Below, in pieces: positions 7,223 to 12,577 of a DNA stretch of 12,577 nt (position 1 is the stretch's first letter; each line of letters opens with the position of its first letter). The stretch lies in NCBI GenBank assembly GCA_031282465.1, contig JAITDR010000098.1, forward strand, positions 1 through 12,577, written 5' to 3'. A program made the position numbers and the translations under genes. The DNA comes from Desulfovibrio sp. (lineage in GTDB: Bacteria; Desulfobacterota; Desulfovibrionia; Desulfovibrionales; Desulfovibrionaceae). The notes beneath the pieces are model-generated. The model worked only from the letters and a program-made list of their open reading frames with translations. It was not told where the DNA came from and ran no database searches.

Positions 7223-7227
7223 ATACA

Positions 7228-7941
7228 ATGGCAGGTTCATCCTGGAAAGTCGCGTATGCGGACTTTATGACCGCCATGATGGCGTTTTTTCTGGTCATGT
7301 GGCTTTTGAACGCGGCGCCGAAGGAAACCCTTCAGGGTCTTTCCGGCTATTTTCAAGCCGATGCGCGCAACCTTTCCAATACAATATCGCCCTACGGCAT
7401 TTCCAACAACGCCCTGATCCAGTATGTGGACAAACTTGATACGCGCCCGCCGATGAGCGAGGCGGAGGAATCCGATTACGCCATAGCCCAGAGCCTCAAG
7501 CAGTATCTGCTCAAGGATGCCGTGCCCTCTGCCGCCAGCGGTCTGACTTCGGACAGCGTGGGCGTGCTGTTGCAGTTGACCTCGGACCTCATGTTCAAGC
7601 CCGGCACCGTTGAATTTACTGCGGAAGGCGAAAAAGCTATGCAGGAAGTCATGAAGGTTATGCAAAAGTACAAAGTGTATCTGGTGGTGCGCGGGCATAC
7701 GGACAGTTCGGAAAGCGGCGCGCCGAACTATCCTTCCAAATGGGAACTGTCTGCGGCACGCGCTGCCGCCGCCGTCCGTTATCTGATTGCGCGCGGCATC
7801 GACCCGATGCTGATGCGCAGCGTGGCCTATGCGGACACCCGACCGCTCGCGCCGGCCGGGCCGGGGTCCGTTGCCCGCAATGCGAGGGTGGAATTTAATT
7901 TTCACAGGCCTGAAGTCATGTCCACCATTGTCGGCTACTGA
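7228..7941 (+). CDS. motB: Flagellar motor stator protein MotB
   Basis: Single-pass membrane protein that carries the proton-binding aspartate of the stator and anchors the MotA/MotB complex to peptidoglycan. It has 237 residues from ATG 7228. Seen: GSSWKVAYADFMTAMMAFF, with D12 as the equivalent of E. coli Asp32; one transmembrane helix (about 9-28); a linker and plug region; then an OmpA-like peptidoglycan-binding domain (about 115-227) with VVRGHTDS (153-160), NYPSKWELSAARA (167-179) and RNARVEF (217-223). The protein is shorter than E. coli MotB (308), mainly because the basic cytoplasmic N-terminal tail is almost absent and the linker is short. The frame is open upstream to a stop at 7066-7068, but that stretch spans the two hairpins and encodes nothing MotB-like. 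The stop codon overlaps the ftsH ribosome site. Confidence 0.92.
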   Translation: MAGSSWKVAYADFMTAMMAFFLVMWLLNAAPKETLQGLSGYFQADARNLSNTISPYGISNNALIQYVDKLDTRPPMSEAEESDYAIAQSLKQYLLKDAVPSAASGLTSDSVGVLLQLTSDLMFKPGTVEFTAEGEKAMQEVMKVMQKYKVYLVVRGHTDSSESGAPNYPSKWELSAARAAAAVRYLIARGIDPMLMRSVAYADTRPLAPAGPGSVARNARVEFNFHRPEVMSTIVGY

Positions 7942-7953
7942 GGAAACTCCGCC

Positions 7954-10125
7954 TTGAACCAAAAAAATTATGTGATATGGGCGCTGGTGGGCATGATCCT
8001 GCTGGTGGCCTTTAATGTTTTCTACCAACAGCCGGTACACAACAGTGAAATTCCCTATTCGGATTTTCTCGACCGGGTCAAAAAACAGCAGGTAGCGGAA
8101 GTTCTGGTGCAGAGCACCAAGTTTTCCGGCAGCAGGCTCACCGGGCGTTTCACCGACGGCGGCGTCTTTTCGAGCTATGCCCCGGACGATCCTGCCCTTG
8201 TGGAAACCATGCTGCAGAACGGCGTGACCATCAAGGCCGGCCCGGCTGAAGAATCGCCGTGGTATGTGATTTTCCTGACCTCATGGGCGCCCATGATACT
8301 GCTCATCCTGTTCTGGGTCTTTTTCATGCGCCAGATGCAGGGAGGCGGGGGAAAAACCATGAGCTTCGGACGGGCGCGGGCGCGCATGCTTTCTCAGGAA
8401 TCGGCCAAAGTCACCTTTGAGAGTGTGGCCGGCGTGGACGAAGCTAAAGAAGAATTGAGCGAGGTCGTGGATTTCCTGTCCAACCCGAAGAAATTTACGC
8501 GTCTGGGCGGGCGCATCCCCAAGGGTGTGTTGCTCATCGGGCCTCCGGGCACCGGCAAGACGTTGTTGGCCAAGGCCGTCGCCGGCGAGGCCGGTGTGCC
8601 TTTTTTCTCCATTTCCGGTTCGGATTTTGTGGAGATGTTTGTTGGTGTCGGCGCGTCGCGGGTGCGTGATCTTTTCGCGCAGGGCAAGAAAAACGCGCCC
8701 TGTCTTATTTTCATAGACGAGATCGACGCCGTGGGCCGGCAGCGCGGCGCGGGCCTCGGCGGCGGACACGACGAGCGCGAGCAGACTTTGAATCAACTCC
8801 TGGTGGAGATGGACGGCTTCGAAGCCAACGAGGGGGTCATCCTCATTGCCGCCACCAACCGACCGGACGTGTTGGACCCGGCGCTGCAGCGCCCCGGCCG
8901 TTTTGACCGGCAGGTGGTCGTGCCGACGCCGGATATCCGCGGGCGCAAGCAAATCCTTGAAGTACACAGTAAACGCACGCCTCTGGACAAAGACGTCAAT
9001 CTCGAAGTGCTGGCCAAGGGTACGCCGGGCTTCTCTGGGGCCGATCTGGAAAATCTGGTCAACGAAGCGGCGCTTGCCGCCGCAGGGCAAAACAAGGAAG
9101 CCCTGAGCATGGCCGATTTTGAGAATGCCAAGGACAAGCTGCTCATGGGCAAGGAGCGGCGCACCATGGTCCAGACCCCCGAGGATCTCAAAAATACTGC
9201 CTACCATGAGGCCGGACATGCCATACTCAACCTGCTCCTGCCCGAAACCGACACCCTGCACAAGGTGACCATCATACCGCGCGGGCGTGCCTTGGGTGTG
9301 ACCATGTATCTGCCCGAGGAGGATAAGAACACCCTCAACAAGGTCGAGTTGGAAAGCAAAATCACCATGGCCTTCGGCGGGCGTGCGGCCGAGTTGATTA
9401 TCTTCAACAAGCAGACGACCGGTGCGGCCAACGACATCAAGCGGGCTACGGATACAGCGCGGGCCATGGTCTGCAAATGGGGCATGAGCGACGCCATCGG
9501 ACCTATGGCCGTCGGAGAACAGAACCAGGAAGTGTTCATCGGCCGCGAGTGGATAACCAACCGCGAGCACAGCGAGGAAACGGCCCGTATGGTGGACGCG
9601 GAGGTCAAGCGCATTATCGACCATGCCGTGCAGGAAGCCGACCGCCTGTTGCGTGAGCACATAGACAGTCTGCATCGCGTGGCCGAGGCGTTGCTTGAGC
9701 GCGAAACCATCACCGGGGAGGAGGTCGCCAAGCTTATGCGCGGCGAGGTCCTTCCTCCTCTTGATTTGAAGAGTAATCCGCGCAAGCTGACGACCACCAA
9801 GGACTTGGAGGAGCAAAACAAACGCGGGGGTGATGCTTCCGAGAGCAGGGCAAAGGAGACGCCTCCGCCGCAGTCTCCCTCCGGCCGCTCCGGGCAACGC
9901 GCGGAGGCTTCCCGCGGACGGACGCGGGGTAAGACCGTTGCTCCGGATACGGAGAGAACTGCGCCTCCCGGGCAGGCGCAGAGCGCGGATGATGCGGCCG
10001 AGGGCGAGGACGCTGAAAGTGTGCCGCAGACCTACGACAAATCCGGCAAAACGCAGAAAAAATCTTCATCCCCGCTCGGCGCGGCCCTGTCCCCCGATGA
10101 TCCGGACGAAAAGAAAAACGGGTAG
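7954..10125 (+). CDS. ftsH: ATP-dependent zinc metalloprotease FtsH
   Basis: Membrane-anchored hexameric AAA+ protease that degrades membrane and short-lived cytoplasmic proteins. Seen: transmembrane helices at about 5-24 and 103-125 around a periplasmic segment (ending in [11 protein letters not shown]); Walker A GPPGTGKT (196-203); Walker B LIFIDEID (251-258); the second region of homology [18 protein letters not shown]; the zinc motif HEAGH (418-422); and the third ligand, probably D494, in [10 protein letters not shown]. The start is TTG 7954 with GAGGA (7940-7944) overlapping the motB stop; the next in-frame ATG is inside the first helix, so TTG is preferred. The length of 723 exceeds the usual 610-650. 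Residues from about 605 onward form a hydrophilic tail rich in Pro, Ser, Gly, Glu and Lys. The 12-nt spacing suggests co-transcription with motB. Confidence 0.96.
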   Translation: MNQKNYVIWALVGMILLVAFNVFYQQPVHNSEIPYSDFLDRVKKQQVAEVLVQSTKFSGSRLTGRFTDGGVFSSYAPDDPALVETMLQNGVTIKAGPAEESPWYVIFLTSWAPMILLILFWVFFMRQMQGGGGKTMSFGRARARMLSQESAKVTFESVAGVDEAKEELSEVVDFLSNPKKFTRLGGRIPKGVLLIGPPGTGKTLLAKAVAGEAGVPFFSISGSDFVEMFVGVGASRVRDLFAQGKKNAPCLIFIDEIDAVGRQRGAGLGGGHDEREQTLNQLLVEMDGFEANEGVILIAATNRPDVLDPALQRPGRFDRQVVVPTPDIRGRKQILEVHSKRTPLDKDVNLEVLAKGTPGFSGADLENLVNEAALAAAGQNKEALSMADFENAKDKLLMGKERRTMVQTPEDLKNTAYHEAGHAILNLLLPETDTLHKVTIIPRGRALGVTMYLPEEDKNTLNKVELESKITMAFGGRAAELIIFNKQTTGAANDIKRATDTARAMVCKWGMSDAIGPMAVGEQNQEVFIGREWITNREHSEETARMVDAEVKRIIDHAVQEADRLLREHIDSLHRVAEALLERETITGEEVAKLMRGEVLPPLDLKSNPRKLTTTKDLEEQNKRGGDASESRAKETPPPQSPSGRSGQRAEASRGRTRGKTVAPDTERTAPPGQAQSADDAAEGEDAESVPQTYDKSGKTQKKSSSPLGAALSPDDPDEKKNG

Positions 10126-10268
10126 GGGCGATACCGGCGGAGCGCAGGGTTTTGCGGAGCATGGTGTCGGTATGCCGGATAGATGACGGGAAGTCGGAAA
10201 GCTGCCCGGTCCGGCTGCTGCCGGTGTCTGCGGGGTGCTGTCTTCACTGCGGCGAACGCCGTTGCGGC

Positions 10269-10296
10269 TTGACAATGCTTGCCGACATGGGATAGT
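10269..10296 (+). promoter_or_regulatory. Probable sigma70 promoter of the tRNA-Ser gene
   Basis: A perfect -35 box TTGACA (10269-10274) is followed after 16 nt by GATAGT (10291-10296). This places the start of transcription some 30 nt before the mature tRNA 5' end. The rest of the ftsH-tRNA gap (10126-10268) shows no gene; there is only an imperfect inverted repeat ATACCG/CGGTAT at 10131-10173 without a T-run. Confidence 0.55.
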
Positions 10297-10332
10297 CAGC
10301 CGCTATACAAAAGTCGGCAAGTCGACGGCGGC

Positions 10333-10426
10333 GGAGAGGTGTCCGAGTCGGCCGAAGGAGCTCGCCTGCTAAGCGAGTATGCGGGGACAACCTGCATCGA
10401 GAGTTCGAATCTCTCCCTCTCCGCCA
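10333..10426 (+). tRNA. tRNA-Ser (anticodon GCT)
   Basis: Complete class II tRNA. The acceptor stem is GGAGAGG (10333-10339) with CCTCTCC (10416-10422), discriminator G (10423) and an encoded CCA (10424-10426). The anticodon stem is CTCGC/GCGAG with loop CTGCTAA (10366-10372); anticodon GCT (10368-10370) reads AGC and AGU serine codons. A long variable arm (ATGCGGG/CCTGCAT) and a T stem GAGAG/CTCTC around TTCGAAT confirm a serine tRNA. From the first base of the anticodon loop onward the gene is repeated at 11725. The functional 3' half may therefore have been supplied by an integrated element. Confidence 0.95.
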
Positions 10427-10429
10427 GAA
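10366..10429 (+). repeat. Left copy of the tRNA-Ser 3' direct repeat (putative attL core)
   Basis: These 64 bases, from the first base of the anticodon loop to 3 nt past CCA, are identical to 11725-11788 (offset 1,359). Similarity continues at the same offset through AAACCGGCGGGTTGCC (10437-10452), giving an 87-nt repeat with four mismatches by eye. A repeat that starts exactly at the anticodon loop is the known pattern of tyrosine-recombinase integration within a tRNA gene. Confidence 0.8.
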
Positions 10430-10436
10430 AGCAAAC

Positions 10437-10475
10437 AAACCGGCGGGTTGCCAGCAAGGCGGCCCGCCGGTTTTT
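10437..10475 (+). terminator. Intrinsic terminator of tRNA-Ser
   Basis: The 11-bp stem AAACCGGCGGG (10437-10447) pairs with CCCGCCGGTTT (10463-10473), and TTTTT runs through 10471-10475. A short inner GCC/GGC pairing can extend it. It begins 11 nt after the tRNA CCA. Confidence 0.85.
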
Positions 10476-10510
10476 GTTATCCATAAGGGGCTGTTCGTGC
10501 TCTTATCCGC

Positions 10511-10524
10511 AGAAAAACATACCG
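10511..10524 (+). repeat. 14-bp direct repeat inside the island, left copy
   Basis: AGAAAAACATACCG is identical to 11595-11608 and in the same orientation. This copy is 82 nt inside the left tRNA repeat. In a circularised element the two copies would flank the att core, the layout of integrase arm-type sites; that role is inference. Confidence 0.4.
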
Positions 10525-10576
10525 GAAAACTTATTGCGGTCATATCACCTGCTCGCGACACTTGTCCGTAGCGTTG

Positions 10577-10605
10577 TTGCCCTCCCGCTGCAAAATGAGT
10601 ATTCT
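10577..10605 (+). promoter_or_regulatory. Possible promoter for the decayed antitoxin
   Basis: TTGCCC (10577-10582), a 17-nt spacer and TATTCT (10600-10605) lie just before a strong AGGAGG (10611-10616) and the ATG at 10623. The boxes are only partial matches. The rest of 10476-10622 shows no gene. Confidence 0.35.
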
Positions 10606-10622
10606 TTTCGAGGAGGCAAACA

Positions 10623-10763
10623 ATGAACACCATCCAGCAGACCGTCCATATTCCGGCTGACCGCCGCTAGCGCCTTGACTTGATCCTGCCGGAGGATATT
10701 CTTGATAGACAGGCGGAAGGGACGGCCACCCTTTCTCCAGCAGTCGATGCCTACCCGGTTTAA
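10623..10763 (+). pseudogene. Decayed antitoxin gene (in-frame stop at codon 16)
   Basis: A strong ribosome site, AGGAGG 6 nt before the ATG, leads into MNTIQQTVHIPADRR, then TAG (10668-10670). The same frame then continues RLDLILPEDILDRQAEG to a TAA at 10761-10763, 46 coding positions in all. The pattern M-T-I-(E/Q)-Q-T-V-x-IPADRR followed by LDLxLPEDI is one I associate with small antitoxins encoded directly upstream of VapC/PIN toxins. The family assignment is from memory and not searched. The amber codon would truncate the product to 15 residues. The remains of a PIN toxin start lie 9 nt downstream, supporting a dead antitoxin-toxin pair. Confidence 0.65.
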
Positions 10764-10772
10764 CAGCCGAGA

Positions 10773-10832
10773 ATAAAACTGCTTTTGGACACGCAAATAC
10801 TGTCTTGGACAGCGTTGCAGCCTGAACTTTAA
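10773..10832 (+). pseudogene. Truncated remnant of a VapC-like PIN toxin start
   Basis: In frame from 10773 the sequence reads ATA AAA CTG CTT TTG GAC, giving (M)KLLLDTQILSWTALQPEL before a TAA at 10830-10832. K-L-L-L-D-T-(H/Q)-I-L-x-W is the common N-terminus of VapC toxins, with the first catalytic Asp of the PIN fold. The codon at the expected start is ATA rather than ATG, and homology stops after about 18 residues. The start codon appears lost and the rest deleted, probably where the AT-rich PIN gene was joined. The identification rests on a short match. Confidence 0.5.
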
Positions 10833-10874
10833 ATCTTTAGGAACAGCTATCTGGATATAGATAAGGAATATAAC

Positions 10875-11303
10875 GTGAGATTATATTTAGATAACTGTAC
10901 TTTTAATCGTCCGTTTGATGATCAGAATCAGTTGAAAATTAAATTGGAAACAGAAGCAAAATTATTTATACAAGAAAAAATTTTAAATGGAAAATTTGAA
11001 CTTGTATGGTCATATATTTTAGAATTTGAAAATAGGCAAAATAGATTTTATGACAAACGAAATGCTATTTATTCTTGGAAAAATATTGCGAAAGTACATT
11101 GTATAGAGAATGATTTTATACTTAATTATGCAGAAAAATTAAATAAATTAAACATAAGAACAAAAGATTCTTTACATATTGCGTGTTCTATTTATACAAA
11201 TTCAGATTATTTAATAACTACAGATAAAAAATTATATTCGCTTAAGTTAGATGATATCACAATAATAAATCCATTATCATTTATTAACGAGCTTGGAGAC
11301 TAA
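10875..11303 (+). CDS. PIN-domain protein, probable toxin of a TA pair
   Basis: The 142-residue protein has the PIN nuclease layout: LYLDNCTFNRPFDD with D6, a Glu in YILEFENRQN, KDSLHIACSIY with the third acidic residue, and DYLITTDKKL with the last Asp. PIN toxins use such an acidic cluster with Mg to cut RNA. The RLYLDNCxFNRPFDDQ opening matches a PIN family I know as often paired with a small partner gene. The start is GTG 10875 with AAGGA 7 nt upstream. The partner begins 2 nt after the stop. The gene is strikingly AT-rich, with TTA, AAA and ATA codons dominating, unlike every housekeeping gene in the window. That indicates recent transfer from a low-GC donor. Substrate and toxicity are inferred, not shown. 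A weak candidate promoter is TTGGAC (10805-10810) with TTTAAA (10828-10833). Confidence 0.8.
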   Translation: MRLYLDNCTFNRPFDDQNQLKIKLETEAKLFIQEKILNGKFELVWSYILEFENRQNRFYDKRNAIYSWKNIAKVHCIENDFILNYAEKLNKLNIRTKDSLHIACSIYTNSDYLITTDKKLYSLKLDDITIINPLSFINELGD

Positions 11304-11305
11304 GT

Positions 11306-11512
11306 ATGCACACAGAAATGGCATTGCGTGATGCAGGTATGAAGATTCTGATCGACAACTTGGGCAAAGTTGAAGCAGAAAGATTCATAAGCCTTATTAT
11401 TAGAAATCCTTTTGATTATACTGAATGGCAGAGAGATTTGTTCAATCATATGTCGGTAAAAGAATTGAGCCAGTTAGCAATGAAAGCATACAATAATGAG
11501 AATGACTCTTGA
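11306..11512 (+). CDS. Small partner of the PIN protein, putative antitoxin
   Basis: The 68-residue protein begins MHTEMALRDAGMKILIDNLG, continues KVEAERFISLI and NPFDYTEWQRDLF, and ends in a helical tail (SVKELSQLAMKAY). I recognise this pattern as a small conserved protein found next to PIN-domain genes, and its position suggests an antitoxin. It has no obvious DNA-binding motif, so autoregulation is uncertain. GGAG (11295-11298) inside the end of the PIN gene lies 7 nt before the ATG, and the intergenic gap is 2 nt, so translation is probably coupled. Its composition is less AT-rich than the PIN gene. The toxin-first order is the reverse of classical vapBC. Confidence 0.65.
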   Translation: MHTEMALRDAGMKILIDNLGKVEAERFISLIIRNPFDYTEWQRDLFNHMSVKELSQLAMKAYNNENDS

Positions 11513-11724
11513 AGAGGTAAAATTGAGTTATGCTGGCTTGGAGCACAAGCGCCGGGTGAAAAGACTCCTTTTGCGGGGTATGGCGTTTCAGTGGAGAAAA
11601 ACATACCGCCGAACATACTTCTCCCCTGAACAAGGGTGTTTCCCGCTTCTCTCCCGTATCCGCAAATGCAACTATATCAAAACATTTCCAACATGCCGCA
11701 GGGCGGATTCCTGATCCGAACCGA
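11513..11724 (+). other. Non-coding right part of the island
   Basis: No supportable gene is seen between the small partner and the right tRNA repeat. An overlapping open frame at 11496-11714 encodes an unremarkable Arg/Lys-rich sequence with no recognisable motif. The only structure noted is the second copy of the 14-bp repeat at 11595-11608. Confidence 0.4.
11595..11608 (+). repeat. 14-bp direct repeat inside the island, right copy
   Basis: Identical to 10511-10524 (AGAAAAACATACCG). It lies about 116 nt before the right tRNA repeat. See the left copy for a possible role. Confidence 0.4.
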
Positions 11725-11788
11725 CTGCTAAGCGAGTATGCGGGGACAACCTGCATCGAGAGTTCGAATCTCTCCCTCTCCGCCAGAA
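11725..11788 (+). repeat. Right copy of the tRNA-Ser 3' part (putative attR; not a functional tRNA)
   Basis: Exact copy of 10366-10429: the anticodon loop, variable arm, T arm, acceptor 3' strand and CCA. The sequence before it (GATCCGAACCGA) does not resemble the tRNA 5' half, so this is a fragment. In the integration model this is the displaced original 3' end of the host gene. Confidence 0.85.
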
Positions 11789-11795
11789 TTCAAGA

Positions 11796-11834
11796 AAACC
11801 GGCGGGTTGCCCATAAGGTTGCCCGCCGTTTTTT
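11796..11834 (+). terminator. Second, diverged copy of the tRNA-Ser terminator
   Basis: CGGCGGG (11800-11806) pairs with CCCGCCG (11822-11828), followed by six T residues (11829-11834). The left arm AAACCGGCGGGTTGCC is identical to the one after the intact tRNA, while the loop and right side differ. It would stop transcripts leaving the island. Confidence 0.75.
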
Positions 11835-11905
11835 GCCGTTTTTTCCGATCCGCAGGAAATGTTTTCAATTTTCGGAAAAATTTCGCCTGGGAAGGAGGGA
11901 GAGGC

Positions 11906-12277
11906 TTAGGGCTTGCTGCTGCCGCGCAGGTACCGGCAGATGCGATCGAAGCGTTCTTCAGGCGAGGCGAGCCATTCAATAATGTGCTGGTGCAAATCGC
12001 CGGGAGCATCGTCCGGCGTCAGCCCGTTGATACGAAGAAAAACATCACAGGCGGCGAAGGCGGTTCTTTTGTTGCCGTCCACAAAAGGATGGTTGATGAG
12101 CAGGCTTTCCAGAAGAGCGGCGGCTTCTTCAATAATGTCCGCATAATACCCGCATTGCGGGCGGAACACAGCGGCTTCCACGGTCCCCATGTCCTTTATG
12201 CCGCGCGCCCCGCCGTACCGCTCTATGAGGGTCTGATGAAGAGCGAGAACATCCGCCGTTGTCAGGTAATCCCTCAT
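11906..12277 (-). CDS. doc: Doc/Fic-family toxin (death on curing)
   Basis: The 123-residue Fic-fold protein has the Doc-type motif HPFVDGNKRT (63-72), intact from the essential His to the Arg and Thr. Upstream, GIKDMGTVEAAVFRPQ (26-41) and ALLESLLINHPF match the Doc family opening. Phage P1 Doc uses this variant Fic motif to phosphorylate EF-Tu and block translation. Full conservation of the motif here suggests an active toxin, but the target is inferred. The length is typical of Doc (about 125). The start codon overlaps the antitoxin stop by 4 nt (ATGA), so translation is coupled and antitoxin comes first, the usual order. No clear terminator follows on the minus strand; an AT-rich inverted repeat at 11840-11880 is the only candidate. 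Confidence 0.88.
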   Translation of the reverse strand: MRDYLTTADVLALHQTLIERYGGARGIKDMGTVEAAVFRPQCGYYADIIEEAAALLESLLINHPFVDGNKRTAFAACDVFLRINGLTPDDAPGDLHQHIIEWLASPEERFDRICRYLRGSSKP

Positions 12278-12516
12278 TCGGCCAATTTCCGGTACAGGTC
12301 ATCGTGCCGGGTCAGGCTGGCTTGCAGGGCCTGCATCACATGCTTCCTGGGGGAAAGTCCTTGCTTGCGTTCAATATATTCCCGTAAGGCTTCGTCAATA
12401 AGGGCCTGAAGCTGTCTGCCCTCCTTACCGGCGATGGAACGCAAAGTTTCCAAAACAACGGGATCGGCCTGGGTGGCGAATTTGACTTTTTGGAGTCGCT
12501 CGGTAGCTGTCTGCAT
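12274..12516 (-). CDS. Antitoxin of the Doc module, ribbon-helix-helix-like
   Basis: The 80-residue protein has a short N-terminal beta-like stretch (KVKFATQADP), then VVLETLRSIAGKEGRQLQALIDEALREYI, the strand-helix-helix layout of CopG/RHH repressors. The charged C-terminal region (ERKQGLSPRKHVMQALQAS) probably wraps the toxin. RHH antitoxins bind DNA as dimers and repress their own operon. GAGGA lies 4 nt before the ATG, and a near-consensus promoter with regularly spaced half-sites lies further upstream. Classical Doc is paired with the structurally different Phd, so this is a mixed pairing. The RHH assignment is by pattern, not by search. Confidence 0.72.
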   Translation of the reverse strand: MQTATERLQKVKFATQADPVVLETLRSIAGKEGRQLQALIDEALREYIERKQGLSPRKHVMQALQASLTRHDDLYRKLAE

Positions 12517-12533
12517 ATTTTCCTCACAATCCT

Positions 12534-12562
12534 ATTCTATGCCGTCAATCAAGAAATATCAA
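12534..12562 (-). promoter_or_regulatory. Sigma70-type promoter of the antitoxin-doc operon
   Basis: On the minus strand TTGATA (12557-12562) is followed by a 17-nt spacer and TAGAAT (12534-12539). Five of six bases match the consensus in each box. It is correctly placed before the antitoxin start at 12516. Confidence 0.7.
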
Positions 12563-12577
12563 GATAAATCTTGATTA
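12548..12577. promoter_or_regulatory. Operator-like half-sites overlapping the TA promoter
   Basis: ATCAAGAAAT, ATCAAGATAA and ATCTTGATTA follow each other with an exact 10-bp period. The last two form a perfect 18-bp palindrome, ATCAAGATAAATCTTGAT (12558-12575). The array overlaps the -35 box. Ten-base spacing of half-sites is usual for adjacent RHH dimers on one DNA face. The window ends here, so more sites may follow. Confidence 0.55.

Larger units (their letters stand above)
10366..11724 (+). mobile_element. Small tRNA-Ser-integrated island without recombinase
   Basis: The interval between the two tRNA 3'-half repeats is 1,359 nt. Its composition is mixed: the broken antitoxin region is GC-rich like the host, while the PIN gene is extremely AT-rich. 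Contents in order are the tRNA terminator, a decayed antitoxin, a truncated VapC-like start, an intact PIN gene and its small partner. No integrase, excisionase, replication or transfer gene is present. It could be a decayed remnant of a larger island, a cassette mobilised by a recombinase encoded elsewhere, or (less likely) a local duplication that trapped foreign DNA. Boundaries are set by the repeats. Confidence 0.65.

Noticed and set aside
10131..10173. Terminator after ftsH (ATACCG/CGGTAT inverted repeat)
   Set aside because: The stem is only 6 bp at its base with imperfect inner pairing and there is no T-run.
11496..11714. 72-codon frame overlapping the end of the small PIN partner
   Set aside because: No recognisable motif, mixed composition and no ribosome site at good spacing. 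It is likely a chance frame.
11725..11785. A second tRNA-Ser gene
   Set aside because: The acceptor 5' strand, D arm and 5' anticodon stem are missing, so it cannot fold as a tRNA.
11840..11880. Terminator for the doc operon formed by TTTTTCCGA and TCGGAAAAA
   Set aside because: The loop is 23 nt and no U-run follows in the minus-strand direction, so support is too weak to call it.
1..12577. CRISPR array or insertion sequence
   Set aside because: No regularly spaced short repeats with unique spacers, and no transposase frame or IS-like terminal inverted repeats, were seen.

Overview
The window reads as a GC-rich proteobacterial chromosome segment. The order xseA, M23 peptidase, xseB, ispA, dxs, followed by motA/motB and ftsH, together with GTG and TTG starts, is what I would expect from the sulfate-reducing Desulfovibrionaceae. 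That assignment comes from gene order and protein flavour, not from a database search.

Region 1 (1-6047) is a plus-strand run of housekeeping genes: the tail of an unidentified gene, exonuclease VII large subunit, a secreted LytM-type peptidase, exonuclease VII small subunit, a farnesyl/geranyl diphosphate synthase and DXP synthase. XseA and XseB form one enzyme. IspA and Dxs act at the end and the beginning of isoprenoid precursor supply. The ispA locus carries two independent tandem-repeat expansions: a 71-nt unit present about 2.4 times across the xseB-ispA junction, and an in-frame 51-nt unit present three times just before the conserved KTG motif.

Region 2 (6048-10125) encodes the flagellar stator MotA/MotB, with two hairpins between the two genes, then FtsH 12 nt after motB. 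FtsH has a long hydrophilic C-terminal extension.

Region 3 (10126-11834) is accessory. A complete tRNA-Ser(GCT) is followed 1,359 nt later by a perfect 64-bp copy of its 3' part, starting exactly at the anticodon loop. The similarity continues into the terminator, as expected for an element integrated in the tRNA anticodon loop. The 1.36-kb interval has no recombinase. It holds a decayed antitoxin/VapC-like pair and an intact, strikingly AT-rich PIN-domain gene with a small partner.

Region 4 (11835-12577) is a minus-strand toxin-antitoxin operon: a ribbon-helix-helix-like antitoxin overlapping a Doc-type Fic toxin by 4 nt. A near-consensus promoter lies in front of it, embedded in 10-bp-spaced half-sites. 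The right end of the window is therefore a small cluster of toxin-antitoxin modules beside a tRNA.
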